A stretch of DNA of 64,000 bases from Pseudomonas bharatica CSV86 (GTDB taxonomy: Bacteria; Pseudomonadota; Gammaproteobacteria; Pseudomonadales; Pseudomonadaceae). The notes under the pieces are model-generated. The model worked only from the letters and a program-made list of their open reading frames with translations. It made no database searches and was not told where the DNA came from. The position numbers were made by a program, and so were the translations under genes. This document shows, piece after piece, positions 18,079-26,139 of this stretch. Numbering within the stretch: position 1 is the first letter of the stretch; each line of letters opens with the position of its first letter. The stretch spans positions 248,001 through 312,000 of the forward strand of contig NZ_AMWJ02000004.1 in the NCBI RefSeq assembly GCF_000319305.2. The letters are read 5' to 3'.

Positions 18079-19161
18079 ATGACCTCCGCTGACTGTTTCT
18101 CCCAGACCTACGCCCAGGCACGCCAAACCTTCCTCCAGGCCTGTGCCGCCCTCGACCTGCCCGTGGAGTCCTATACCCATCCGCTGCCCGGAAGTGCCGG
18201 CGAGGAACTGGCGGTCGATGTGGCCCGCAGTGGCCCGGCCGATGCAGAACATGTACTGCTGATAACCAGCGGCTGCCACGGGGTCGAAGGCTTTTGCGGC
18301 TCCGCCGTGCAGATCGATCTGCTGCGAGACCGCGACTTCCTGCGCCTGGCCGGCGAGGCGCGCTGCGCCGTGGTCTTCGTGCATGCGGCCAATCCCTGGG
18401 GCTTTTCCTGGTTGCGCCGCTGGACCCACGAAAACGTCGACCTGAACCGCAACTTCCGCGATTTCAGCCTGCCCTGCGCGCCCAACCCGGACTACGCGGC
18501 GCTGCACCCGGTGATGATCCCCCGGCAGTGGCCGCCGTCGCTGGGCAACCGCCTGCGCCTGCTGTCGAAGCTGGCCAGGCGGGGGCGCAAGCATTTGCAG
18601 AAGGCCATTTCCGGCGGGCAATCCAGTCACCCGGACGGGCTGTTCTACACCGGCACCGCGCCTACCTGGAGCAACCGCACCCTGCGCGAAATCCTGCGCC
18701 GCCATGGTCGTGCCTGCGCGCACCTGGTGTGGCTGGATATCCACACCGGGCTGGGGCCCAAGGGCTATGGCGAGCGGATCTACTCCGGCCCGGGCGACTC
18801 GCCGATGCTGGCGCGGGCGCGGCGCTGGTGGGGCGATGCGGTGCGTTCGTCGCAGGACGGCCAGTCGGTTTCGGTGCCGCTGACCGGGCTGATGGTCTAT
18901 AGCGCCCTGGAGGAATGCACGCCCTCCGAGTTCACCGGGCTGACCCTGGAATACGGCACCCTGCCCGGCGAGCAGGTACTCGACGCCCTGCGCGCCGAGC
19001 AATGGCTGCACAACAATCCCCAGGCCGGCGCGGCGCAGCGGCGCGAGATCAAGCAGCAACTGCGGGATGCCTTCTATGTCGATGAGCCGCAATGGAAAGA
19101 GGATGTACTGCGCCAGGGCCGCGAAGTGGCACGGCAGGCCCTGGCGGGGCTGGCTAGCTGA
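18079..19161 (+). CDS. DUF2817 / M14-like zinc carboxypeptidase family protein
   Basis: A 360-residue protein of the DUF2817 family, related to M14 zinc carboxypeptidases and aspartoacylases. The putative zinc ligands are visible: His and Glu in SGCHGVEGFCGSA near residue 75, and a later His in VWLDIHTGLGPKG near residue 220. The substrate-binding Asn-Arg pair is in NVDLNRNFRDF, and the catalytic Glu is probably in GLTLEYGTLPGE near residue 295. I see no signal peptide. AGGAG precedes the ATG. It is the last gene of the + strand run after the MFS transporter, which suggests hydrolysis of an imported amide or peptide. Its 3' end overlaps the convergent diguanylate cyclase gene by 8 bp. Confidence 0.85.
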   Translation: MTSADCFSQTYAQARQTFLQACAALDLPVESYTHPLPGSAGEELAVDVARSGPADAEHVLLITSGCHGVEGFCGSAVQIDLLRDRDFLRLAGEARCAVVFVHAANPWGFSWLRRWTHENVDLNRNFRDFSLPCAPNPDYAALHPVMIPRQWPPSLGNRLRLLSKLARRGRKHLQKAISGGQSSHPDGLFYTGTAPTWSNRTLREILRRHGRACAHLVWLDIHTGLGPKGYGERIYSGPGDSPMLARARRWWGDAVRSSQDGQSVSVPLTGLMVYSALEECTPSEFTGLTLEYGTLPGEQVLDALRAEQWLHNNPQAGAAQRREIKQQLRDAFYVDEPQWKEDVLRQGREVARQALAGLAS

Positions 19162-20713
19162 CCACCCGGTTACGCCCGCTCTCCTTGGCCCGGTAAAGAT
19201 TGTCATCGGCCTGCTTGAGCACTTCGGCGGCACTGTCGGCCTGCGGGCTGCGACAGGCAACGCCGATGGACAGGGTGATAAAGCCGACGCCAGGGACTTC
19301 GCTGGCTTCGACCTGGGCGCGGATACGCTCGGCGATGGTACCGGCCTCGGCGAGGCTGGTTTCCGGCAGCAACAGCACGAACTCCTCGCCGCCCGCGCGG
19401 CAGGCCAGGTCGCCGGAGCGCGAATGCCCGGCGATGATCGCGGCCACCTGCTTCAGGGCGATGTCGCCGGCGTCGTGACCATAGGTATCGTTGACTCGCT
19501 TGAAGAAATCGATATCCAGGGCCAGGGCCGCATAGGGCTGCCCGGACTGGTCCAGCAAGTCCAGTGCCGCATCCATGGCCCGGCGATTGGCCAGGCCGGT
19601 CATCGGGTCGCTCTGGGCCTCCTCGCTGAGCCGGCCGATCTTGCGGTGCAGTAGCTGCACGCTGGTGATCAGCGCCTGGCGAATGGCCGCCGGCTCCTTG
19701 TACCAGGCCTTGATCCGCCCCAGTTCGTCGATGGTCTGCGGCTGCGACAGATGGGTAGCGTTGTCTGCCAGCTGTTGCAGTGGCCGGGTGATCCAGCGCG
19801 CGCCGATCCACAACAGCAGCAGGCCGATGATGCTGGCCGGCAGCAGGTCGAGGAACATCGACTGCATCAGCTTGCCAAGGGTGGACAGTGCGATGGCCCG
19901 GGGCTGCTGGGCCACTACCGCCCAATCGGCGTTGGCGACCGGTGCGTAGCCCGCCAGCATCGGCACGCCCAGGTAGTTGTCCACGGCCATGCTGCCGCTC
20001 TCGCCGCGTAGCGCGGCATCCACCGTGGCGCTGCTCTTGAGCACTTCGCCGATGCGTTCGGTGGTGGGGTGATGGAGCAGCCGGCGGTGCTTGTCGGCGA
20101 CGAAGGCGAAGGTGCCGTCGTGGTGGAAGTGCTGCGAAACCACCGTGCTCAGGGCGCTGTCCTTGCGGATGTACACGGCGCCGCCGACCACGCCGAGGAA
20201 GCTGCCGTCGGCGGCGAACACCGGGTGCGAGATGAACACCATGAGGTTGCCGGTAGCGGAGACGTAGGCGTGGCTGATCAGCGGCCGGTGCTGCTCCACT
20301 GCGCGGCGGATCTCCTCGGAGTCGAGGTTGCTGCCGGTGGCCAGTACGTTCTCGGGATGGGTATGCAATACCTTGCCACCGGCATCGGTGATGACCACGG
20401 TATTGAAGTCTTCGTCCTGGGCTTGCAGGCGGCGGGCTTCGGCGTGAAGCAGGCGTGGGTTGTCGAAGTCTTCGGCCAGTTGCAGGGCGCTGTAGCCAAG
20501 GTGCGCATGGGCCGACTTGAGGAAGGCGCCGATGCTGGAGGCAACCTTTGCCGCATAGGCATGGTTGGCTTCCAGGGTGGCGTGGATCAGCGCGTCACGT
20601 TGCACGCCGTAGGCCACTACCAGGCTGTTGGCGAGGGTGGCGAGGGCCGAGAAGATGGCGAAGGCCAGCATCAGGAAGCGCAGGTCGAGACGCCGGGTGG
20701 TGGGTTTGTTCAT
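19154..20713 (-). CDS. Membrane diguanylate cyclase with cache sensor
   Basis: A 519-residue c-di-GMP synthase. It has an N-terminal membrane helix (residues about 8-30), an extracytoplasmic dCache-like sensing domain of about 240 residues (GSNLDSEEIRRAVEQHRP and VFAADGSFLGVVGGAVYI are typical), a second helix (LDLLPASIIGLLLLWIGARW), a short HAMP-like linker, and a C-terminal GGDEF domain. The active site reads GGEEF (CRAGGEEFVLLLPE), an accepted active variant, with DFFKRVNDTYGHDAGD upstream. I use the ATG at 20713 (MNKPTTRRL); an in-frame ATG lies 30 bases earlier. No RxxD inhibitory site is obvious before GGEEF. It is the odd gene of the inserted block, pointing at the DUF2817 gene. Confidence 0.93.
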   Translation of the reverse strand: MNKPTTRRLDLRFLMLAFAIFSALATLANSLVVAYGVQRDALIHATLEANHAYAAKVASSIGAFLKSAHAHLGYSALQLAEDFDNPRLLHAEARRLQAQDEDFNTVVITDAGGKVLHTHPENVLATGSNLDSEEIRRAVEQHRPLISHAYVSATGNLMVFISHPVFAADGSFLGVVGGAVYIRKDSALSTVVSQHFHHDGTFAFVADKHRRLLHHPTTERIGEVLKSSATVDAALRGESGSMAVDNYLGVPMLAGYAPVANADWAVVAQQPRAIALSTLGKLMQSMFLDLLPASIIGLLLLWIGARWITRPLQQLADNATHLSQPQTIDELGRIKAWYKEPAAIRQALITSVQLLHRKIGRLSEEAQSDPMTGLANRRAMDAALDLLDQSGQPYAALALDIDFFKRVNDTYGHDAGDIALKQVAAIIAGHSRSGDLACRAGGEEFVLLLPETSLAEAGTIAERIRAQVEASEVPGVGFITLSIGVACRSPQADSAAEVLKQADDNLYRAKESGRNRVVS

Positions 20714-20781
20714 CGCGTGCGGGTTGTCCTGGGTGGGGGGCACGCGATTGAGGATAGGCTAAATCCTGTGTTGTTCTTCAG

Positions 20782-20876
20782 GGCCTCATCGCTGGCAAGC
20801 CAGCTCCCACAGGTACGGTGTATGCAGTACCTGTGGGAGCTGGCTTGTCGGACCGCCGCACCGCAGCGATGAGGCC
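20782..20876. repeat. REP doublet with a variant right arm
   Basis: The left arm is the common REP core. The right arm matches it up to GTGGGAGCTGGCTTG, but then carries 16 bases (20848-20863, TCGGACCGCCGCACCG) before resuming with CAGCGATGAGGCC. It lies just after the cbcV stop codon. Confidence 0.85.
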
Positions 20877-20883
20877 ACAACGG

Positions 20884-22059
20884 TCAGCCGTGGTTCTTGC
20901 CCAGCAGCGCGTGATACAGCTCGCTGTCGCCGAGGATGCCGACCACCTTGTTGTCATCCTGCAGCACCAGCTTGTTGCCGGTCTGGTAGCGAATCTGCAG
21001 GGCATCGCGCATGCCGATGTTGGCGTGCACCAGGGTCGGTTTGCGCCCCAGCGCTTCCACCGATTGCCCCGGCGCCCAGTTCTGCAGGTCGAGGCCGTTG
21101 GCGCCTTGGCGCGCGCCCTTGATCACGCCGTCGGCGAGGTCGAGCCAGGAATCGACGCCCGGGTCGATGCATACCGAGCCGTTGACCCGCTTGCACTGGT
21201 CGAGGCTGCGCATCAGGCTGCGGCCGCAGAGCACGTTGAGCGGGTTGGTGTGGGCGACGAAGGTGCGTACGTAATCGTCGGCCGGGTTGAGCACGATCTC
21301 TTCCGGCTTGCTGTACTGGATGATCTTGCCGTCTTTCATGATGGCGATGCGGCTGCCCAGTTTCAGCGCTTCGTCGAGGTCGTGGCTGACGAAGACGATG
21401 GTCTTGCTCAGTTTGGTCTGCAATTCCAGCAACTCGTCCTGCAGGCCCTGGCGGATCAGCGGGTCGAGGGCCGAGAAGGGTTCGTCCATCAGCAGGATGT
21501 CGGCGTCCATGGCCAGCGCACGGGCCAGGCCGACGCGCTGCTGCATGCCGCCGGACAGCTCGTCGGGCTTCTTGTTGCGCCACTGCGCCAGGCCCACCAG
21601 CTCCAGCTTCTCGTCTACCAGCTTGCGCCGCTCTTTCTCCGGGCGGCCCTGCATTTCCAGGCCGAAGCTGATGTTCTCGCGCACCGTCAGCCAGGGCATC
21701 AGGGCGAACTTCTGGAACACCATGGCGATGCGCTTGGTGCGCATCATCTTCAGTTCTGCCGGGGTGCAGTGGGCGATATCGATGTGCGAGCCTTCATGCT
21801 CGACGAACAGCTTGCCGCGGCTGACGGTGTTGAGGCCATTGATGCAGCGCAGCAGGCTCGACTTGCCCGAGCCGGACAGGCCCATCAGCACGCAGATCTC
21901 GCCCTTGTTGATATCCAGGTTGGCCTTTTCCACGCCGACCACCAGCCCGGTTTTCTTGAGGATCTGCTCCCGCGAAAGGCCCTGGTCAAGCAGGCTGAGA
22001 GCCTCGCGCGGTCGATTGGAGAAAATGACGTCTACGTCTTCGAAGCGAATGATGCTCAT
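20884..22059 (-). CDS. cbcV: Choline/betaine/carnitine ABC transporter ATPase CbcV
   Basis: ATPase subunit (391 residues) of the quaternary amine ABC importer. It shows Walker A (GLSGSGKSSLLRC near residue 60), the ABC signature (LSGGMQQRVGLARAL), Walker B (DILLMDEPFSALDP) and the switch histidine (VFVSHDLDEAL). The last 120 residues form a CBS-like regulatory tail as in ProV/OpuA ATPases. It overlaps cbcW by 4 bases (ATGA), so translation is coupled. In P. aeruginosa the orthologous cbcXWV core works with CbcX for choline and recruits BetX and CaiX for betaine and carnitine, and is activated by GbdR. Confidence 0.95.
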   Translation of the reverse strand: MSIIRFEDVDVIFSNRPREALSLLDQGLSREQILKKTGLVVGVEKANLDINKGEICVLMGLSGSGKSSLLRCINGLNTVSRGKLFVEHEGSHIDIAHCTPAELKMMRTKRIAMVFQKFALMPWLTVRENISFGLEMQGRPEKERRKLVDEKLELVGLAQWRNKKPDELSGGMQQRVGLARALAMDADILLMDEPFSALDPLIRQGLQDELLELQTKLSKTIVFVSHDLDEALKLGSRIAIMKDGKIIQYSKPEEIVLNPADDYVRTFVAHTNPLNVLCGRSLMRSLDQCKRVNGSVCIDPGVDSWLDLADGVIKGARQGANGLDLQNWAPGQSVEALGRKPTLVHANIGMRDALQIRYQTGNKLVLQDDNKVVGILGDSELYHALLGKNHG

Positions 22060-22901
22060 GCCTCACCCCTTACCTGTACATCGGGTTGTTTGCAGATACG
22101 GTCGAGCATGATTGCCAGCAGGACGATCGCCAGCCCGGCTTCGAAGCCCAGGGCGATATCGGCGGTGTTCAGTGCATTGACCACGGGTTTGCCCAGGCCG
22201 TCGGCACCCACCAGCGCGGCGATCACCACCATCGACAACGACAGCATGATGCACTGGGTGACACCGGCCGCGATGCTCGGCATCGCATGGGGCAGTTCGA
22301 TACGGGACAGCAGTTGCCGGCGCGAGCAGCCGAAGGCCTTGCCGGCGTCGAGCAGTTCCTGGGGCACGTCGCAGATGCCCAGGTAGGTGAGGCGAATCGG
22401 CGCGGCGATGGCGAACACCACCGTGGAGATCAGCCCGGGGACCACGCCCAGCCCGAACAGGGTCAGGGTCGGGATCAGGTAAACGAAGGTGGGGACCGTC
22501 TGCATCAGGTCGAGGACCGGGCGCATGGCGGTGTAGAACATCGGCTTGTGCGCGGCGAGGATGCCCAGTGGCACGCCGATGGCCACGCAGACCAGGGTGG
22601 CGAACAGCACCTGGGCCAGGGTTTCCATGGTTTCCTGCCAGTACCCCAGGTTGAGGATCAGCAGGAAGGACGCGACGCAGAAGGCGGTGAGCGCCCACTT
22701 GCGCTGGATCAGGTGCGCGCCCACCGCGATCAGCCCGATCAGGACGAAGGGATTGAACCAGGTCAGGGCCCCGGTCACGCCGTGGATCATCCATTCCAGC
22801 GCCGCGGCAAAGGCATCGAAGTAATTGGCCCCGTGTTGGGTCAGCCATTCAACGAAGGCCGCGATGTGCTGGCCCAAGGGTATTTTTTGATCGATCAGCA
22901 T
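22056..22901 (-). CDS. cbcW: Choline ABC transporter permease CbcW
   Basis: Inner-membrane permease of 281 residues, ProW/OpuAB type, with about 6-7 membrane segments and the EAA-like cytosolic loop (LLDAGKAFGCSRRQLLSRIELPHAMPS is the relevant block near residues 190-215). It is the translocation channel of the cbcXWV importer. It starts 69 bp after cbcX and overlaps cbcV by 4 bases, so the three are one operon. Confidence 0.95.
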   Translation of the reverse strand: MLIDQKIPLGQHIAAFVEWLTQHGANYFDAFAAALEWMIHGVTGALTWFNPFVLIGLIAVGAHLIQRKWALTAFCVASFLLILNLGYWQETMETLAQVLFATLVCVAIGVPLGILAAHKPMFYTAMRPVLDLMQTVPTFVYLIPTLTLFGLGVVPGLISTVVFAIAAPIRLTYLGICDVPQELLDAGKAFGCSRRQLLSRIELPHAMPSIAAGVTQCIMLSLSMVVIAALVGADGLGKPVVNALNTADIALGFEAGLAIVLLAIMLDRICKQPDVQVRGEA

Positions 22902-22970
22902 GATAGCGAGCGTCCACCTGCAAGGATTCGAAAACTCCCCGCGCCGGTCATGGCCGTCGCGGGGACGTGC

Positions 22971-23918
22971 TTACTGCGTGAGTTTGGCCTTGGCGGCTTC
23001 CAGGCCGGGTTTGCCGTCCACGGTGGTAACACCGGCCAGCCAGGTGTCGAGCACCTGAGGATTTTTCTTCAGCCAGGCTTTCGCCGCGGCGTCGGCTTTC
23101 ATCTTGTCGTCGAGCACGTTGCCCATCAGCGTGCTTTCCATGTCCAGGGTGAAGGACAGGTTCTTCAGCAACTGGCCGACGTTGGCGCATTCCTGCACGT
23201 AGCCCTTGCGGGTGTTGGTGAGGACGGTGGCCTTGCCGAAATCGGGGCCGAAGTAGTCGTCGCCACCGGTGAGGTACTTCATTTTGAAACGGGTATTCAT
23301 CGGGTGCGGTTCCCAGCCGAGGAACACGATGTTGCCTTCACGTTTTTCCGCCCGGCTGACCTGGGCCAGCATGCCGGCCTCGCTCGACTCCACCACCTTG
23401 AAGCCGGCGTCCTTCAGGCCGAAGGCGTTCTTGTCGATCATGCTCTGGATGGTGCGGTTGCCGTCGTTGCCGGGCTCGATGCCGTAGATCTTGCCGTCCA
23501 GTTCCTTCTTGAATTTGGCGATATCGGCGAAGTCGTGCAGGCCCTTGTCATAGAGCGACTGCGGCACCGCGAGGGTGTACTTGGCGTTCTCCAGGTTGGC
23601 GCGGACGGTTTCCACGGTGCCGGCATCGCGGTACTGCTTGATGTCGTTTTCCATGGTCGGCATCCAGTTGCCGAGGAACACGTCCATGTTCTTGCCGTCG
23701 GCCAGCGACTTGTAGGTCACCGGGACGGAGATCATGGTGGTGCGGGTCTTGTAGCCGAGGGATTCGAGGACTGCACTGGTCACCGCGGTGGTGACGGTGA
23801 TGTCGGTCCAGCCGACATCGGAAAAGTTGACCGTGTGACATTGTTCAGGCTCCACGGCCTGGGCCAGCGCCGGAATGCTCAGTAACGCGGCCAGTAACAG
23901 CGAGGGTGAACCTTTCAT
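22971..23918 (-). CDS. cbcX: Choline-binding periplasmic protein CbcX
   Basis: Periplasmic substrate-binding protein of 315 residues of the ChoX/ProX type. It has a signal peptide (SLLLAALLSIPALAQA), then a ligand domain with the conserved aromatic residues that box the quaternary ammonium group (VGWTDITVT, FLGNWMPTM, FLGWEPHPMN). It is first in cbcXWV and divergent from sdaB; both lie around a set of 21-bp-spaced GGTCG repeats that is a likely GbdR site. A paralogue, caiX, lies at 30425. CaiX probably shares the CbcWV transporter core, since no second permease or ATPase is present. Confidence 0.95.
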   Translation of the reverse strand: MKGSPSLLLAALLSIPALAQAVEPEQCHTVNFSDVGWTDITVTTAVTSAVLESLGYKTRTTMISVPVTYKSLADGKNMDVFLGNWMPTMENDIKQYRDAGTVETVRANLENAKYTLAVPQSLYDKGLHDFADIAKFKKELDGKIYGIEPGNDGNRTIQSMIDKNAFGLKDAGFKVVESSEAGMLAQVSRAEKREGNIVFLGWEPHPMNTRFKMKYLTGGDDYFGPDFGKATVLTNTRKGYVQECANVGQLLKNLSFTLDMESTLMGNVLDDKMKADAAAKAWLKKNPQVLDTWLAGVTTVDGKPGLEAAKAKLTQ

Positions 23919-24074
23919 TTACGGACTCCTGAGTGTTTTTGTCGGATGTCCCATGGACCGCCATGCTTTATTGGTGCATCGGTCGGGCCGGCTGCCGGAC
24001 GACAGCGGGACGAGTGCCGTGCAATCGAGTCGATAACGATCATCTACCAGCGAAAAACAAACGCCTACAGGGTG

Positions 24075-24121
24075 GGTCGTAACCAGTACAGGCAGGGTCG
24101 CTTCCAGTGCCGGTGAGGTCG
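24075..24121. promoter_or_regulatory. Triple GGTCG direct repeat, candidate GbdR site (cbcX-sdaB intergenic)
   Basis: GGTCG occurs at 24075, 24096 and 24117, exactly 21 bp apart, which is two helical turns. The bases between repeats 1-2 and 2-3 are also partly conserved (CCAGT then C and GG at matching positions). AraC-type dimers bind direct half-sites about 21 bp apart, and GbdR is known to activate both cbcX and sdaB in P. aeruginosa. The assignment to GbdR is inference from position. The rest of the 446-bp intergenic region (23919-24364) shows no gene. Confidence 0.6.
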
Positions 24122-24364
24122 TTTATGGATTATTCGGCCCGGCGAAACCCCCGTTCAGCCCGTGAGCGACGCGAAAAACGGCGCTTTTCGGCAGCCGCCG
24201 GGGGGCGGCGTTGCTGGACAAGAGTGGGTCGGTTGCAGACGACAGGGGCGCCGCCAAAAGCCGGATGATGCGCGAAATCGGCGGATTGCCGCCCCGTCAG
24301 CGTAGCAGTTGTGGCGCCCGTGTCCTGGGGGGCGCACACCTGCCCAACCAGGAGGTTCGTGGCC

Positions 24365-25741
24365 ATGGCCATCAGTGTGTTCGACCTGTTCAAGATCGGC
24401 GTCGGCCCGTCCAGTTCCCATACCGTCGGGCCCATGCGCGCCGCCGCCCTGTTCGTCCAGGGCCTGCGTGAACGGGGCGAGCTGGAGCGGGTGCAGCGCA
24501 TCGAAGTACGGCTCTATGGTTCGCTCTCCGCCACCGGCGTCGGCCACGGCAGCGACAACGCGGTAATCATGGGCCTGATGGGCGAATGGCCCGATTCGAT
24601 CGACCCCTCGACCATCGGCCAGCGCATCGCCGAACTGCGCGAAACAGACACCTTGCAGCTCGATAGCCGGTACCCGGTCGAATTCGTCTGGAGCCGCGAC
24701 ATGCGCCTGCTGGACGAGAACCTGCCCTACCATCCCAATGCCATGACCCTGGTTGCCGAGCACGCCGAAGGCGAGTTGCACAGCGACACCTACTACTCGG
24801 TCGGCGGCGGCTTCGTGGTCGATGCGGCGCAGGCGGCGAGCGGCGTACTGGACAGCGACAACACCGTGCTGCCCTACGATTTCAACAGCGCGGCGGAACT
24901 GCTCGAGCGCTGCAAGCAAAACGACATGCGCGTGTCGCAATTAATGATGGAAAACGAAAAGGTCTGGCGCAGCGAAGCGGAAATCCGCGCCGGCCTGATG
25001 AAGCTCTGGCGCGCCATGCAGGACTGCGTCGAGAACGGCCTGAAATATGAGGGCACGCTGCCCGGCGGGCTCAATGTGAAGCGCCGCGCCGCCAAGCTGC
25101 ACCGCAGCCTGCTGGAGCTGGGCAAGCCCAATGTGATCGGCTCGACCCTGAGCGCCATGGAGTGGGTCAACCTCTATGCCCTGGCGGTCAACGAAGAGAA
25201 TGCCGCCGGCGGGCGCATGGTCACCGCACCCACCAATGGCGCGGCCGGGATCATTCCGGCGGTGCTGCACTACTACATGCGCTTCAGCGACAAGGTCAGT
25301 GAAGCCTGCGTGGTCGACTTCTTCCTCGGGGCGGCGGCGGTGGGCATCCTGTGCAAGAAGAATGCGTCCATCTCCGGTGCCGAAGTAGGCTGCCAGGGCG
25401 AAGTCGGCTCGGCCTGCGCCATGGCCGCGGCAGGGCTGGCCGAGGTGCTCGGGGCGACGCCGGAGCAGTTGGAAAACGCTGCGGAAATCGGCCTGGAGCA
25501 CAACCTCGGGCTGACCTGCGACCCGGTCGGCGGGCTGGTCCAGGTGCCGTGCATCGAGCGCAACGCGATCGCTGCGGTCAAGGCGATCAATGCGGCGCAG
25601 ATGGCCCTGCGCGGCGACGGCGATCACTTCATCTCGCTGGACCGGGTGATCCGCACCATGCGCGACACCGGCGCCGACATGCACGACAAGTACAAGGAAA
25701 CCTCCCGCGGCGGCCTGGCGGTCAGCGCCATCGAGTGCTGA
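24365..25741 (+). CDS. sdaB: L-serine ammonia-lyase (serine dehydratase) SdaB
   Basis: Iron-sulfur L-serine dehydratase (458 residues) converting L-serine to pyruvate and ammonia. The beta domain comes first (SVFDLFKIGVGPSSSHTVGP), the alpha domain follows, with the conserved cysteines that hold the [4Fe-4S] cluster in GCQGEVGSACAMAAAGL and LTCDPVGGLVQVPCIERNA. The ATG at 24365 has AGGAGG 9 bases upstream; an open frame from 24311 is less likely. Serine is the last intermediate of choline/betaine breakdown (betaine, dimethylglycine, sarcosine, glycine, serine), so its place between cbcX and gbdR links the pathway to central carbon. It is divergent from cbcXWV. Confidence 0.96.
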   Translation: MAISVFDLFKIGVGPSSSHTVGPMRAAALFVQGLRERGELERVQRIEVRLYGSLSATGVGHGSDNAVIMGLMGEWPDSIDPSTIGQRIAELRETDTLQLDSRYPVEFVWSRDMRLLDENLPYHPNAMTLVAEHAEGELHSDTYYSVGGGFVVDAAQAASGVLDSDNTVLPYDFNSAAELLERCKQNDMRVSQLMMENEKVWRSEAEIRAGLMKLWRAMQDCVENGLKYEGTLPGGLNVKRRAAKLHRSLLELGKPNVIGSTLSAMEWVNLYALAVNEENAAGGRMVTAPTNGAAGIIPAVLHYYMRFSDKVSEACVVDFFLGAAAVGILCKKNASISGAEVGCQGEVGSACAMAAAGLAEVLGATPEQLENAAEIGLEHNLGLTCDPVGGLVQVPCIERNAIAAVKAINAAQMALRGDGDHFISLDRVIRTMRDTGADMHDKYKETSRGGLAVSAIEC

Positions 25742-25771
25742 TTCTGCTGCGCACTTTTCGCACATCCCTTC

Positions 25772-25802
25772 GAGCCCACGCCGCTTTTTGGCGCGTGGGC
25801 TC
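25772..25802 (+). terminator. Hairpin after sdaB
   Basis: A 10-bp stem, GAGCCCACGC with GCGTGGGCTC, whose loop holds CTTTTTGG, 30 bases after the sdaB stop. It lacks a clear T tract, so it may be a weak or Rho-aided terminator. Confidence 0.5.
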
Positions 25803-26139
25803 AGACGCTTCTCATACCGCCTGTCACCATTTCCCACACTACTTGCGGTGACACTACCGGGTGTCGTTTCTGGGCATCCCGTATCAGGGTGCTACCGAAC
25901 TGCTCACGAAACATTCCGACATGCTTTGGCCCGCGCCTTTCCGCGCAGATTTCATATTGATACAAAGCGCTTTTTAGACAGGTCGCGAGGTCGCTTTCAG
26001 GATTTATTGAATAGCCATTCAATTTCAGGCACGGCATTTGCGAGAGCAAAGCCATGCCCTGCAATCGAGTCGACAGGGTGCATAACAACAATGAGCCCAC
26101 GCCTGGGGCGCAACCTGCTTTGTGTGAGGAGAGATCGCG
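25803..26139 (+). promoter_or_regulatory. gbdR upstream region
   Basis: 337 bases with no credible gene. Two GGTCG copies lie 8 bp apart at 25981 and 25989, the same pentamer as in the cbcX-sdaB region but without the 21-bp phasing. A 13-mer (GCAATCGAGTCGA, 26060-26072) also occurs at 24021 upstream of sdaB. Both are weak hints of shared control; the region should contain the gbdR promoter. Confidence 0.35.

Noticed and set aside
24021..26072. Shared 13-mer GCAATCGAGTCGA upstream of sdaB and of gbdR
   Set aside because: A 13-base match between two places in 64 kb is expected by chance many times; there is no second copy with fixed spacing.
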